Shown here: piece by piece, positions 21,420 through 29,261 of the stretch
Position numbering within the stretch: the stretch's first letter is position 1
Layout: each line of letters begins with the position of its first letter
Assembly: GCA_021792135.1 (NCBI GenBank)
Contig: JAJYVF010000040.1
Coordinates: forward strand, 1 to 35,518
Length of the DNA stretch: 35,518 nt
Source: Acidobacteriota bacterium
GTDB lineage: Bacteria > Acidobacteriota > Terriglobia > Terriglobales > Acidobacteriaceae
Reading direction: 5' to 3'
The notes under the pieces: model-generated
What the model was told of the DNA's origin: nothing
The model's input: only the letters and a program-made list of their open reading frames with translations
Databases searched by the model: none
Position numbers and translations under genes: made by a program

Positions 21420-21506
21420 ATGCCGACCGGGCGGCCGCTCAGAGCTGCCGGTCGCGGACAAGCTCAGGGAGAACACCAGGGAGCAACGACAGCGAACATT
21501 CAGTGA
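21420..21506 (+). CDS. Putative 28-residue leader peptide coupled to the next gene
   Basis: An ATG at 21420 follows TGGAGGAAT, the best ribosome binding site in this operon, and opens a 28-codon frame whose TGA (21504-21506) overlaps the GTG start of the next gene by 4 nt (GTGA). The peptide is basic and polar (MPTGRPLRAAGRG at the start) and matches nothing I know. A 7-bp hairpin (21424-21430 with 21448-21454) lies inside it. The downstream GTG lacks its own Shine-Dalgarno, so reinitiation after this ORF is a plausible means of translation. It could also be chance. Confidence 0.4.
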   Translation: MPTGRPLRAAGRGQAQGEHQGATTANIQ

Positions 21507-23197
21507 ACAGACGTATTTCCATGTCCGGTCCGTTTTTCCTTGCAGCGGTCGTCGTCTGCGCGGCCGGGATACGGGCGGACGCGCAGTCCTCCAGCGTTTC
21601 CGGTGTGGTGCGCGACAGCCACGGTACCCCGCAGGTGGGGGCGGTCGTGGAGTTGCTGCGACCGGATTTTTCGGTAGCAAGCGAGGTTTACACGGATGAT
21701 CGCGGACGCTATCGCATCCATTCGATAATCCCCGGCCTGTATGACGTGAAGGCGTCTGGCACCCTTTTCCTGCCTACCCTGCGCGAAAACTTGCGGCTGC
21801 TGGCCAGCTCGAAAATGGTCGTCAACCTGACCCTGAGCACCCTGTATGAGGCATTCCGGTGGTTACCAGCGCAACCGCGCCAGGCCGATGAACCGAAAGA
21901 CGACTGGACCTGGACGCTGCGGCTCTCCGCCAACCGGCCCCTGCTGCGCCTGCTGCAGGATGGTCCGCTGGTGCTGGTGACGGACGGAGACGGATCGGCG
22001 CCCGAACTGAAGGCGCGCGTCACCGTGCGCGGAGGCGAAAGCGGGTTCGGCGACGGCGGCATCCACAACGATTTTGAAATGGAGCGCGTCCCCGACGAAG
22101 ATCGGGCGATGATCTTCCGTGCCGATCTCACCCAGGCGCAGGAGCCCGCGCTCAACGCGCTGGTTGGATATGAGCAGCAGCTCGCGCCGGGGCGCACCTT
22201 CCGTACCATTGCGGCCATCGAGGATCGTCCGGATATCGCCGGGGGGCCGCAGGCGCAGGGGCTCCAGGCGGTGGAAATGCGCAGCGGCGAGACGCTGAAC
22301 TTCACCCAGTCGGTTCAGGCCGAGTTTGGCGACGACGCCGAGGCTATTCACCTCGGCAACAACCTCGTGGCAAACCACCCGTTTGCGTCGCTGGCGCTGC
22401 GCGGAGAGAACGCCTCCATCGCCTATCGGGTTTCGACGTCGCCGGGCATTCAGCAGGTTGAGGATCTGGACCGTGAGGGCACCGCCCAACCGGAGCTGGT
22501 CGAGACCGGCGGCAGGCTTGCGCTGGAACAGGGACTCCACCAGGAAATCGCCGTGGCGGGTGGCTCGGGTGCTTTGCGCGTTCAGGTTACAGCATGGCAC
22601 GAGCAGGTGGACCACCCGGTTGTGAGCGGCGGCGGGACGATCTCTCCTGCGGACTGGGCCAGCGGCAACCTGCTTTACGATGCTTCCACCGATCTGCTGC
22701 GTGCCTCCGGGGAGGGCTTTTCAGGCAATGGCATGCTGAGCGAAGTGGCCGAGCGTGTGGACGGGAGCACCTGGATTTCGTTCGATATCGCTGTCGGCGA
22801 GGCGCTGGCCATGGCCAGCTCAGCCCCGGGGACGGAGACGCTGGCGCAGTCGCTGGCAGGAATGAAGCCGCGGGAAGCGCCGATGTACAGCGCTTCGGTT
22901 CGCGGCCTGCTCCGGCGGGCGGGAACGCAGTGGCGAGCCTCCTATCGCTGGCAGCCGCCGGACACGGTGACGCCTGTGGATGCTTTCGCGGCCGGGATAC
23001 CGGATGCCTATCTCAGCTTTGTGCTGCGTCAGCCCATTCGTTATCACCGGGCCTTTCCCGATGGAATGGAAGCGCTGGTGGACGTGCGCAACCTGCTGGC
23101 GGAAGGCTATCGACCCTTTGTTTCCCGCGACGGCAGCACGCTGTTTTTCGCGCAGTCCGCACGGTGCGTGGAAGGCGGCGTTTCCTTCTCATTCTGA
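21503..23197 (+). CDS. Outer-membrane beta-barrel protein with carboxypeptidase-regulatory-like domain
   Basis: A 564-residue envelope protein. The GTG at 21503 gives an n-region NRRIS before a hydrophobic core and a cleavage site near IRADAQ; an ATG at 21521 would lose the arginines. Residues about 29-100 form a carboxypeptidase-regulatory-like Ig fold (SGVVRDSHGTPQVGAVVEL, YTDDRGRYRI, IIPGLYDVKA). The rest alternates polar and hydrophobic strands and ends VSFSF, with a C-terminal Phe typical of BAM-assembled barrels. There is no TonB plug domain, so it is smaller than the OmpA/TonB-like oar proteins of this phylum. It follows the GWxTD gene by 94 nt. The function is unknown. Confidence 0.7.
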   Translation: MNRRISMSGPFFLAAVVVCAAGIRADAQSSSVSGVVRDSHGTPQVGAVVELLRPDFSVASEVYTDDRGRYRIHSIIPGLYDVKASGTLFLPTLRENLRLLASSKMVVNLTLSTLYEAFRWLPAQPRQADEPKDDWTWTLRLSANRPLLRLLQDGPLVLVTDGDGSAPELKARVTVRGGESGFGDGGIHNDFEMERVPDEDRAMIFRADLTQAQEPALNALVGYEQQLAPGRTFRTIAAIEDRPDIAGGPQAQGLQAVEMRSGETLNFTQSVQAEFGDDAEAIHLGNNLVANHPFASLALRGENASIAYRVSTSPGIQQVEDLDREGTAQPELVETGGRLALEQGLHQEIAVAGGSGALRVQVTAWHEQVDHPVVSGGGTISPADWASGNLLYDASTDLLRASGEGFSGNGMLSEVAERVDGSTWISFDIAVGEALAMASSAPGTETLAQSLAGMKPREAPMYSASVRGLLRRAGTQWRASYRWQPPDTVTPVDAFAAGIPDAYLSFVLRQPIRYHRAFPDGMEALVDVRNLLAEGYRPFVSRDGSTLFFAQSARCVEGGVSFSF

Positions 23198-23354
23198 GCC
23201 GAGCGCCACAGCCGGCGGAGACGTTCCCCGGCGCGCCCTGCGCAATTACGGCCGCGATGCTCTCCGGGGCAGCCAGTTTCGCTATGTTATATTGAAGCAA
23301 GCGCGATTCGTCCCGCTCACCTCGCGGCGTCTGCCCGCCCAGCGCTCTTACCGT

Positions 23355-23430
23355 GGACGCGTAGCTCAACTGGCAGAGCATTCGACTCTTAATCGACAGG
23401 TTGCAGGTTCGATTCCTGCCGCGTCCACCA
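23355..23430 (+). tRNA. tRNA-Lys (anticodon CTT)
   Basis: A full cloverleaf of 76 nt: acceptor GGACGCG pairs with CGCGTCC, followed by A73 and an encoded CCA. The D arm is GCTC...GAGC. The anticodon loop CTCTTAA gives CTT, reading AAG lysine codons. The T arm is GCAGG-TTCGATT-CCTGC. The anticodon stem has one mismatch at its outer pair (T27-C43). A TATATT at 23288-23293 is a possible -10 box. It borders the accessory-looking region to its right; I noticed no second copy of its 3' end in the window. Confidence 0.97.
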
Positions 23431-23824
23431 ACTCCGGGGGTGGTGCAACGATCCGCGAGTCCCTGCCCAGGTTCGCTCATTTGCACTGGAGCCGCTGGGA
23501 GCAGCCCCCAATCCTGTGACCTGCCAGCAACTCGCAGCCGGGGATGTTCCGAGCGGCAGTCTTTCGACCCCGCGGGCAGGCCTTGCAAACGCAAGTTACA
23601 TGCTGGATACCTGGTTTGCAGGTAAAGGCATGACCCACCGCGACCCTGGGCGAATTCCCCCCGAGCCGCAACCGTTGATGAGCGCCTATGGATCCGGCTG
23701 CAGGCCGTTCATGAAGATCGCAGGGGGCACATATCCGCCCAGGATCGGCCATATGGCCTGGATGCTTTCGCTGTCACGACGGGAGCCACATGAGGAAGAA
23801 CTGCCAGACGATCAGCAACGACCG

Positions 23825-23860
23825 CAGCCTGTGCCACAGCCTGTGCCACAACCTGTGCCG
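23825..23860. repeat. 12-bp tandem repeat, three copies
   Basis: The unit CAGCCTGTGCCA occurs three times head to tail; the third copy has two changes. In one plus-strand frame it would encode repeated Gln-Pro-Val-Pro. Because the frame around it is doubtful, it may be a simple non-coding tandem repeat. Confidence 0.7.
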
Positions 23861-24288
23861 GCCGTGGACAGAACCAGCCCCGCGGTCCTGAATCATCTGA
23901 GCCCGCAGGGCGAACTGCGCATCCGGTGAGCCCTTCCCGGGTCAACGGACCCTGACTTATACGGCATCCATTTACTAAACAATACTTTATTGCCACTTGG
24001 TAGTCGTTACCCACCCTTTGACAGTATCGATCCGCTCTGCGGCCATTTATCACATGGTCATCGGAGACGCCGGTGAAGTGTAATGCAGATCATCTCTTCA
24101 CTCGCCGGAGTACCAGGAGAAGCGACCTGAGCAGCAACCTGAATCTGTTCTGTTAGTAAGTCCCGGGCGGGGAATCCCGCTGCCAAACCGAAGCCCAAAA
24201 GGATCAGGCAAGATCGCTCCTTACAAGAGTAACTAAGGAAGATTACGCTGGCTGCAAAGTGCCGATGCCCCATAAAGTCGGACCTGAT

Positions 24289-24314
24289 ACCCCAACCTGG
24301 GGTTGTTCTATTTT
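24289..24314 (+). terminator. Terminator-like hairpin in the pilin leader
   Basis: ACCCCA-ACC-TGGGGT (24289-24303) forms a 6-bp stem with a 3-nt loop and is followed by TGTTCTATTTT. The stem is short and the T-tract interrupted, so it would be a weak intrinsic terminator. It lies about 140 nt upstream of the pilin-like start, where it could act as an attenuator or close an upstream transcript. Confidence 0.4.
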
Positions 24315-24455
24315 GAGTCGGTGATAAGTTCACTTCAGTAGCCAACGACCAGGTGACCTGTTGATGCAAAGCTGCTCGAGTCATCGGAATTGGATCCCCC
24401 CGGCGCGACATCGGATTGCCGAGCTCACGCTGACTAATACCTTCAGGAGATCCCA

Positions 24456-25046
24456 ATGTTCTTGTCTTGCAGGATGAAGAAGGCATCGCTCTTTGCGGTG
24501 TCGCTCGCGGTTGCCGGTATGCTGACGTTCAACGCTTATGCTGCTCCGGCCCCAGTCACATCGAACGCGCCGACGGTGGCGCTGAACGCTACGCTGAGCG
24601 AGTCCATCGGCCTGTCCGTTTCAGCTTCCAGCGTCAGCTTCACGCTGCAGAACAACCAGACGGTTGCCGGCAGCGCTGCCGTGCCGATCACGACGAACTG
24701 GGTGCTGAACCCCAGCCGGACTTCGGTGAAGCTTTACGGATTCTTCGCGAGTTCGACGGCGGCGCTGACCGATGGTCTTACGACTCCGGACCTTATTCCT
24801 TCCTCGGATGTGCTCGGCCAGGTGACCACCGGCACGCCGACGACCTTCACAGCCTTCAGCGAGACGGCCTCCGGTTTTGGCGCGGCTTCGGCCAGCCTGC
24901 TGCTGTTTACCCAGGCAATCTCCAGCACCACGCCAAACTTTGTCGGCAACAGGACCGACAATCTGAACCTGGAAATCGCTACGCCGGCCAATCTTCCGGC
25001 GGGCAGCTATACCGGAACCCTGACGCTGCAGGCGCAGGCTAACTAG
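24456..25046 (+). CDS. Secreted pilin-like beta-sandwich protein, paralogue 1
   Basis: A 196-residue exported protein. The ATG at 24456 has AGGAG at ideal spacing; a second ATG at 24474 begins the signal peptide proper (KKASLFAV, then FNAYA-AP). The mature part has no cysteine and is rich in Thr, Ser and Ala with alternating beta strands. It shares a pattern with two neighbours: ITT(N/S)W(V/N)L, an aromatic FF, SS-x-V followed by TTG-x-P, a RTD block, and a C-terminal strand LPAG(S/T)Y(T)GTLTL. The ending resembles the last strand of Csu/SCPU-type pilins, but the usual cysteines are missing. With a chaperone-like and a barrel gene downstream it is probably a surface subunit. The family is not named with certainty. 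Confidence 0.75.
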   Translation: MFLSCRMKKASLFAVSLAVAGMLTFNAYAAPAPVTSNAPTVALNATLSESIGLSVSASSVSFTLQNNQTVAGSAAVPITTNWVLNPSRTSVKLYGFFASSTAALTDGLTTPDLIPSSDVLGQVTTGTPTTFTAFSETASGFGAASASLLLFTQAISSTTPNFVGNRTDNLNLEIATPANLPAGSYTGTLTLQAQAN

Positions 25047-25085
25047 CGGCTGTCCGGATCGGAGTGGGATTCAGAGCGGGGGCCT

Positions 25086-25199
25086 TGGAACTGGTCTCAT
25101 TTATGGTTTTGTGGCTTCGGCCAGGTGCATGAGCCCCGCTTCGGCGGCGGCTCTCACCCGCAGCGAGACCAGCCTCGGAGGGTTATGAGACCAGTTCCA
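25086..25199 (+). promoter_or_regulatory. Structured intergenic element: 15-bp inverted repeat around a UUCG hairpin
   Basis: TGGAACTGGTCTCAT (25086-25100) and its exact complement (25185-25199) are separated by 84 nt. Between them, 25131-25153 folds as a 9-bp stem with one bulged C and a c(UUCG)g tetraloop, an exceptionally stable loop. GAGACCAG occurs twice downstream (25165-25172 and 25187-25194), so CTGGTCTC at 25091-25098 can pair with either copy, giving alternative folds. No T-run follows. It lies between pilin paralogue 1 and the chaperone-like gene, where processing, attenuation or stability control of a pilin mRNA would make sense. It could also be a small mobile palindromic element. 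Confidence 0.55.
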
Positions 25200-25373
25200 C
25201 GCTGGCTGTGGAGTTGACGGCCCCTGGCGAAACGCGACCCGCTCAGAATCTCAGTTCCGGGACCGTGGGCGCGGGCCGGCGCCGGAAGCATCCGCGGACT
25301 GAGGGAGAGATCCCGCAGGCGGCGGGCTCCGGGAGAATCCCGGACGCCCAGGATCGGTCCATCGAGGCAAGGT

Positions 25374-26087
25374 ATGAAAATAGTCTGTCTGTTTCGCCTG
25401 AGTTTTCTGCTGGTACTCCTGGCGGGTGCAGGTGTCCGTGCCCAGACGGTCTCCCCCATCATTGACGAGTACAAAATCAAGGGTGAGGGCAGGATCGAAC
25501 TGACCAACGACACGCTGTCGCCGCTGGTTGTCATTCTTCAGCCCGAGAGTTTCAGCATTGCTCCGGATGGCACGGCGATTTATCGTCCGCTGGATCCGGG
25601 AATCCATGTCGACCTGTCCACGACCAGCGTGCGTCTCCTGCCGAAGCAGCAGTATTACGTCTTTTATAAGACACACGCGGACTCTCTCCCTGCCTGGTAC
25701 ACGATCTATGCCACGTTTTCGGCCGCCCACAGGAGCCCAGGCCTGAACCTGCGCATCATGCTGCCGCACACGGTCTATCTGTATCAGAAACAGCCTCTGC
25801 AGAAAGACGGTGTGAGGATCAGCGGAGCGAGCTACGATCCGGCAAGGAAACTGATTGTCTGCGACGTTGAAAACGTCAGCAAGGCCTATGGACGCATGCG
25901 GGAAGGGAGCGTTCACGGGGACAGGGAATCGCAGCCAATTGGCGGATTTCCTCTTCTGCCCGGGAATCCGAGACATCTGGAAATTCCCTGGACCGGCAGG
26001 AATGCCCCGGAGCTGATCACACTGCACTTCGATCGCTTCGATCTGAAGGTGCCTGTCAGCCAGGCGATGGTTGCGTCCGCGAGGTGA
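25374..26087 (+). CDS. Periplasmic Ig-fold protein, PapD-chaperone-like
   Basis: A 237-residue exported protein with a clear signal peptide (KIVCLFRLSFLLVLLAG, cut after VRAQ). Two Ig-like beta domains are suggested. The first has IELTNDTLSPLVVILQPESF, a SVRLLPKQQYYVFYKT strand pair and a WYTIYATF strand, in the order seen in PapD-type chaperones. The interdomain stretch LNLRIMLPHTVYLY resembles the rIKvFYRP region of those chaperones but lacks the exact motif. The second domain is short and ends in LHFDRFDLKVPV. Similarity is structural-pattern level only. The ATG at 25374 follows GAGGCAAGG. Its TGA overlaps the GTG of the barrel gene by 4 nt, so the two are translationally coupled. Confidence 0.6.
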   Translation: MKIVCLFRLSFLLVLLAGAGVRAQTVSPIIDEYKIKGEGRIELTNDTLSPLVVILQPESFSIAPDGTAIYRPLDPGIHVDLSTTSVRLLPKQQYYVFYKTHADSLPAWYTIYATFSAAHRSPGLNLRIMLPHTVYLYQKQPLQKDGVRISGASYDPARKLIVCDVENVSKAYGRMREGSVHGDRESQPIGGFPLLPGNPRHLEIPWTGRNAPELITLHFDRFDLKVPVSQAMVASAR

Positions 26088-27796
26088 GAGCAGAGGCGGG
26101 CGGGGGCCCAAACGTGGTGCGTGCGCTGGGAATGGCGTTGATCGCTGTTGTCGCCTGTTATGCCTCCCGGGAGGCGCACGCCCAGGTGTTTGAGATCAAC
26201 GGAGGCAACTCTTCCCTGTACGAGGCGGAGGGCGGCTCCATATCGATGGAGATGCCGGGCTTCGATACCACGATCGGCGCGGGCATGATCGGCGGGCATT
26301 TCACCTACGGCGCAAAGATGGAGAAGGTGATTGGCCCCAGCGTGTACAGCGCAGGCGATCAGCAGATCGACTTTCTGCTTCCGACGGATGTGTTCGACCC
26401 CAGCCACTACTTGTTCGCGCGGGGCTTTGGCTTGAAGACCAAACGTGAGGGAATGGATCTGTTTGCCTTCGGAGGAACCATCTCCACGCTGTACGAGACG
26501 CCGATCTTCGAGGGCGCGGGTTTTGGCACGGGGATGGGGTTCCTCTCGCTGCGCAGGCAAATCACTCCGAAATGGCAGATATGGTCGGACACGATCATTT
26601 CCAGCAAGATGACACAGATTACCGCTGTGCAGTTTGAGCCGGCACATAGGGTGGTGCTGGCGGCGGCGGGGGGTGTCGGGGCGAACCAGCCTTACGCGGC
26701 CGCGAGCCTGAACCTTTCGCGCCGGTGGGCTGACGTGCTGGCGAGCTATATTGCCGCCGGCCCGAACTTTCGCCGGGTGGTGGTCTCCTCGCCCATCCAG
26801 GCCGAACCGGATAAAGGCAACCTGCTGGTTACAGTCAGGCCGACGCACTTTCTGACGCTGAGCGGCGATACACAGAGCTACATCGTTCCGAATATCACCA
26901 CGAACCAGAACGAGAGCAGCAGTGTGCGCAGCGGCTCCGCCACCCTGCAGGTGGCGAAGGCGATCCTGAGCGGAACGGTGTACGACTCCTCGGCGATGGG
27001 CGAAACGAATCATGCCGCGGCCTTCACGGCGGCGCGCGACTTTACCCACTGGGTGAGAGTCATGAGCGACTACATGGTGAGCAAGCCGAAGGGGATGTCC
27101 GGAAGCAGCAGCCTATTCACCACCGTAACGGAGACGCTCAACCAGCACATCAGCGTGAACGAAAGCATCAGCAATTCCAACGGGCAGACGAGCCTTCTCT
27201 ACGGCGGCTCGCTGCTGACCAATCTGCTGACGGTCAGCGCAAATTACGAGACCTTCTATGTGCCGGTGAATACCGCTTCTCCCTTCCAGGAGTCGCTCAT
27301 GCTGGATGTGAGCCTTCATCTCTTCGGCAGGGCCACCCTGCATGGCGCCAGCTTCGTCGGTCCGACCGGCCAGATGCTCTACACCGCGACCGCGGATGCG
27401 CTGGCGGTGCATGGCATGGCGAGCCTTCCCGGAGAAGAGCAACCCGATATGGGGAACAGCGTGCTGCGCGTGCAGGTGGTCGATCCGGAAAACCACCCGG
27501 TGGAAGGCGCCGCCCTTCTGGTCGATGCCAGGCCGGTGTTCACGGATCAGGATGGATACTTCGCCCTGCGGGAGCACAAGCCGCGGCAGCACAAGCTGCG
27601 GGTGCTGACGGACCAGTTCCTGGACGGCGGAAACTGGGCGGTTCGGTCCATGCCCGCGGTCATCCGGAGCAGTGAGAGAGAGAAGGAGGCTGCCGCTGTT
27701 GTGGTGGTATCTCGAATTCCGCGGCAGCGCGCCGCAGGCACCGAAGCAGAAGCAACACAAAGCGCGCCCGCGCCCGGCCCGGGGACCATGCAATGA
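26084..27796 (+). CDS. Outer-membrane beta-barrel with C-terminal regulatory-like domain, possible usher analogue
   Basis: A 570-residue protein with an N-terminal signal (VRALGMALIAVVACYASREAHAQ; start GTG 26084, alternative GTG 26114). About residues 40-450 are amphipathic strands with many Gly, Ser, Tyr and Asn and no long helix, as in outer-membrane barrels. About 460-510 form an Ig-like carboxypeptidase-regulatory or usher-C-domain-like unit (VLRVQVVDPENHPVEGAALLV, VFTDQDGYFAL). The end is Ala/Pro-rich. True ushers are about 800 residues with a plug; this is much shorter, so usher function is inference from its place between a chaperone-like and a pilin-like gene. It overlaps both neighbours by 4 nt (GTGA and ATGA). 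Confidence 0.65.
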   Translation: MRAEAGGGPNVVRALGMALIAVVACYASREAHAQVFEINGGNSSLYEAEGGSISMEMPGFDTTIGAGMIGGHFTYGAKMEKVIGPSVYSAGDQQIDFLLPTDVFDPSHYLFARGFGLKTKREGMDLFAFGGTISTLYETPIFEGAGFGTGMGFLSLRRQITPKWQIWSDTIISSKMTQITAVQFEPAHRVVLAAAGGVGANQPYAAASLNLSRRWADVLASYIAAGPNFRRVVVSSPIQAEPDKGNLLVTVRPTHFLTLSGDTQSYIVPNITTNQNESSSVRSGSATLQVAKAILSGTVYDSSAMGETNHAAAFTAARDFTHWVRVMSDYMVSKPKGMSGSSSLFTTVTETLNQHISVNESISNSNGQTSLLYGGSLLTNLLTVSANYETFYVPVNTASPFQESLMLDVSLHLFGRATLHGASFVGPTGQMLYTATADALAVHGMASLPGEEQPDMGNSVLRVQVVDPENHPVEGAALLVDARPVFTDQDGYFALREHKPRQHKLRVLTDQFLDGGNWAVRSMPAVIRSSEREKEAAAVVVVSRIPRQRAAGTEAEATQSAPAPGPGTMQ

Positions 27797-28395
27797 GCAG
27801 CGGGTTCCGATTCCGGGAGGCGTGGCGATCCGGAGTGAGCCACGCCGTGGTCCTGGCGGCGGTGGCGGCGATCTCTCTGCCGGCGCAGGGGCAGGCATTC
27901 AAAGTACGGCCGCAGCCTGTACGCCCCAGCCCGGAATACGTCTTCCCTGGTGGAACGCTGACGGTCACCGCAACCCCGGCCATCGTCAACTTCGCGCTCG
28001 TGCCCAACGGAATCGCCCAGGGGTCTTCGGGGGTGACGATTACCACGAGCTGGAATCTGCTGGGAATCTCGCCGACGCTGAATCTCTACGGATTTTTCAC
28101 CACTGCGAGTGCAGCGCTCTCGGACAACTATCAACACCCGGACCTGATCCCGTCGTCGGCTGTGCTGGGGCAGATGACGACCGGGGTGCCGGCGGCATTT
28201 ACTCCCTTTACGCAGACGACGCCGTTTGGCGGGGCGGGCGCGGGGCTGATCCTCCTGAACACCGTTCCCGGCTTCATCACGACTACGGGCAGCCGGACGG
28301 ATGTCCTGAATCTCGAAATCAATCTTTCGGGAGTGCCGGCGCTGCCTGCGGGAACTTACACGGGCACGCTCACGCTGCAGGCCACCATGAACTGA
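27793..28395 (+). CDS. Secreted pilin-like beta-sandwich protein, paralogue 2
   Basis: A 200-residue exported protein starting at an ATGA overlap with the barrel gene. Signal peptide: SGVSHAVVLAAVAAISLPAQGQA. The mature part has no cysteine and aligns by eye with paralogue 1 over about 140 residues: ITTSWNL, LYGFF, DLIPSSAVLGQMTTG-x-P, SRTDVLNLEI and LPAGTYTGTLTL near the end. It has a proline-rich N-terminal extension (VRPQPVRPSPEY) that paralogue 1 lacks, so it could be a tip or adaptor subunit. That role is inference. The operon ends here, 69 nt from the convergent paralogue 3. Confidence 0.75.
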   Translation: MSSGFRFREAWRSGVSHAVVLAAVAAISLPAQGQAFKVRPQPVRPSPEYVFPGGTLTVTATPAIVNFALVPNGIAQGSSGVTITTSWNLLGISPTLNLYGFFTTASAALSDNYQHPDLIPSSAVLGQMTTGVPAAFTPFTQTTPFGGAGAGLILLNTVPGFITTTGSRTDVLNLEINLSGVPALPAGTYTGTLTLQATMN

Positions 28396-28464
28396 GGCCC
28401 GAGCGGGCAGCGTGCGGGGATTGAGGCCCGGACCAGGCGCGGATCGACCCTGCCTGCGGATGAG

Positions 28465-29040
28465 CTAATAGGCCTGCGCAACCAGTGTGAGTACCCCGTC
28501 ATAATGTCCGGCGGAGAGCCTCGCGCGGCTCCTCAGGTCGAGCTGCAGTTCGACCACGTCGGTACGGCTGTCCTGGTCGTTCACCCCGGGATGCAGAGGC
28601 TGACGAAAGATCTCGAGGCCGCCCGTCGGGCCGGCGCTGCTGCCGGTTGTGGCGAAGGAGGTGAACGCGCGCGGAGTGCCGGTGGCGGCGCGTGCGAAGA
28701 CTTCGGAGCCGGAAATCCTGTCAACCGCGGCGGCCGATTCCTGCGTGGCCAGCGCACTGGCCGGATCGCTGAAGAAGGCGCGGACCACCACCTCACTGCG
28801 GTTGGGGTCAAGGTTCCAGCTGGTGGTAATGGCCAGCGGCCGATCGGCATGGGCGATCGTCTGCGGGGCGAGCAGGAAATGGACAGAAGGCGTTGCCGAG
28901 ACCACGCTGAGCCGTTCGTCGACGGTTGCGCTCAGGTGGACGGTGGCAGCCGAGGATTTGAGCGCCGGGTTGCTTCCGGCGAGCACACCCGGTGAACCGC
29001 AGGCGAGGAGCATTGCAAATACAGCCGTTCGACAGCGCAT
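28465..29040 (-). CDS. Secreted pilin-like protein, paralogue 3
   Basis: A 191-residue exported protein on the opposite strand, convergent with paralogue 2. It shares AITTSWNL, AFF, SEVFARAATGTP, DSRTDVVELQL and a final AGHYDGVLTLVAQAY, so the three genes form one family. It is the most diverged, with more charged residues and a terminal tyrosine. The signal peptide contains LLAC, which could be a lipobox (Cys14), although the hydrophobic stretch is short; ordinary cleavage near VLAG is equally possible. I chose ATG 29040. A TTG at 29049 lies closer to AAGGA. Confidence 0.7.
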   Translation of the reverse strand: MRCRTAVFAMLLACGSPGVLAGSNPALKSSAATVHLSATVDERLSVVSATPSVHFLLAPQTIAHADRPLAITTSWNLDPNRSEVVVRAFFSDPASALATQESAAAVDRISGSEVFARAATGTPRAFTSFATTGSSAGPTGGLEIFRQPLHPGVNDQDSRTDVVELQLDLRSRARLSAGHYDGVLTLVAQAY

Positions 29041-29261
29041 GAGCCACAACCGTCCTTCTTCTGTTTGCTGCGTACCCTATCGGCACGAGAGGCGGAAAAT
29101 TTCCCATTCCGACCCGGATTCGGACAGTGCGCATGCCGCTGCGGAGCAGGGCGCTCGGTGTGAAATGCTGCGTCATGGAGGCGTGCCGGCAAGGAGACGC
29201 GCCGGCCGCTCCATCCGCTTCCGGCGTGGAATTCCCCGGGGGCGGGATAGCGGATCGTCTG

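Larger units (their letters stand above)
23431..24455. other. 1-kb intergenic region upstream of the pilin-like gene
   Basis: No gene is supported here. Open frames exist on both strands (for example plus 23516-23929) but have no known family, and composition shifts within them. The region holds a 12-bp triple repeat at 23825-23860, an AT-richer patch at about 23950-23990 and a consensus-like TTGACA at 24018-24023 with no matching -10 at normal spacing. It also holds small hairpins (GTGAAG/CTTCAC around 24073-24101; GCGGG/CCCGC around 24167-24181) and a terminator-like stem at 24289-24314. It may be a long, structured 5' leader for the pilin-like gene. Confidence 0.4.

Noticed and set aside
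23516-23929. A 137-codon frame with Gln-Pro-Val-Pro repeats
   Set aside because: The repeat comes from a 12-bp tandem DNA repeat. The rest has no recognisable features, and no convincing start was seen.
23355-24455. tRNA-Lys as a proven island attachment site
   Set aside because: No second copy of the tRNA 3' end and no integrase were seen in the window, so it stays a hypothesis.
24058-24486. A minus-strand 142-codon frame upstream of the pilin-like gene
   Set aside because: It overlaps the pilin start and its Shine-Dalgarno and has no family or export signal; probably a chance frame in the leader.
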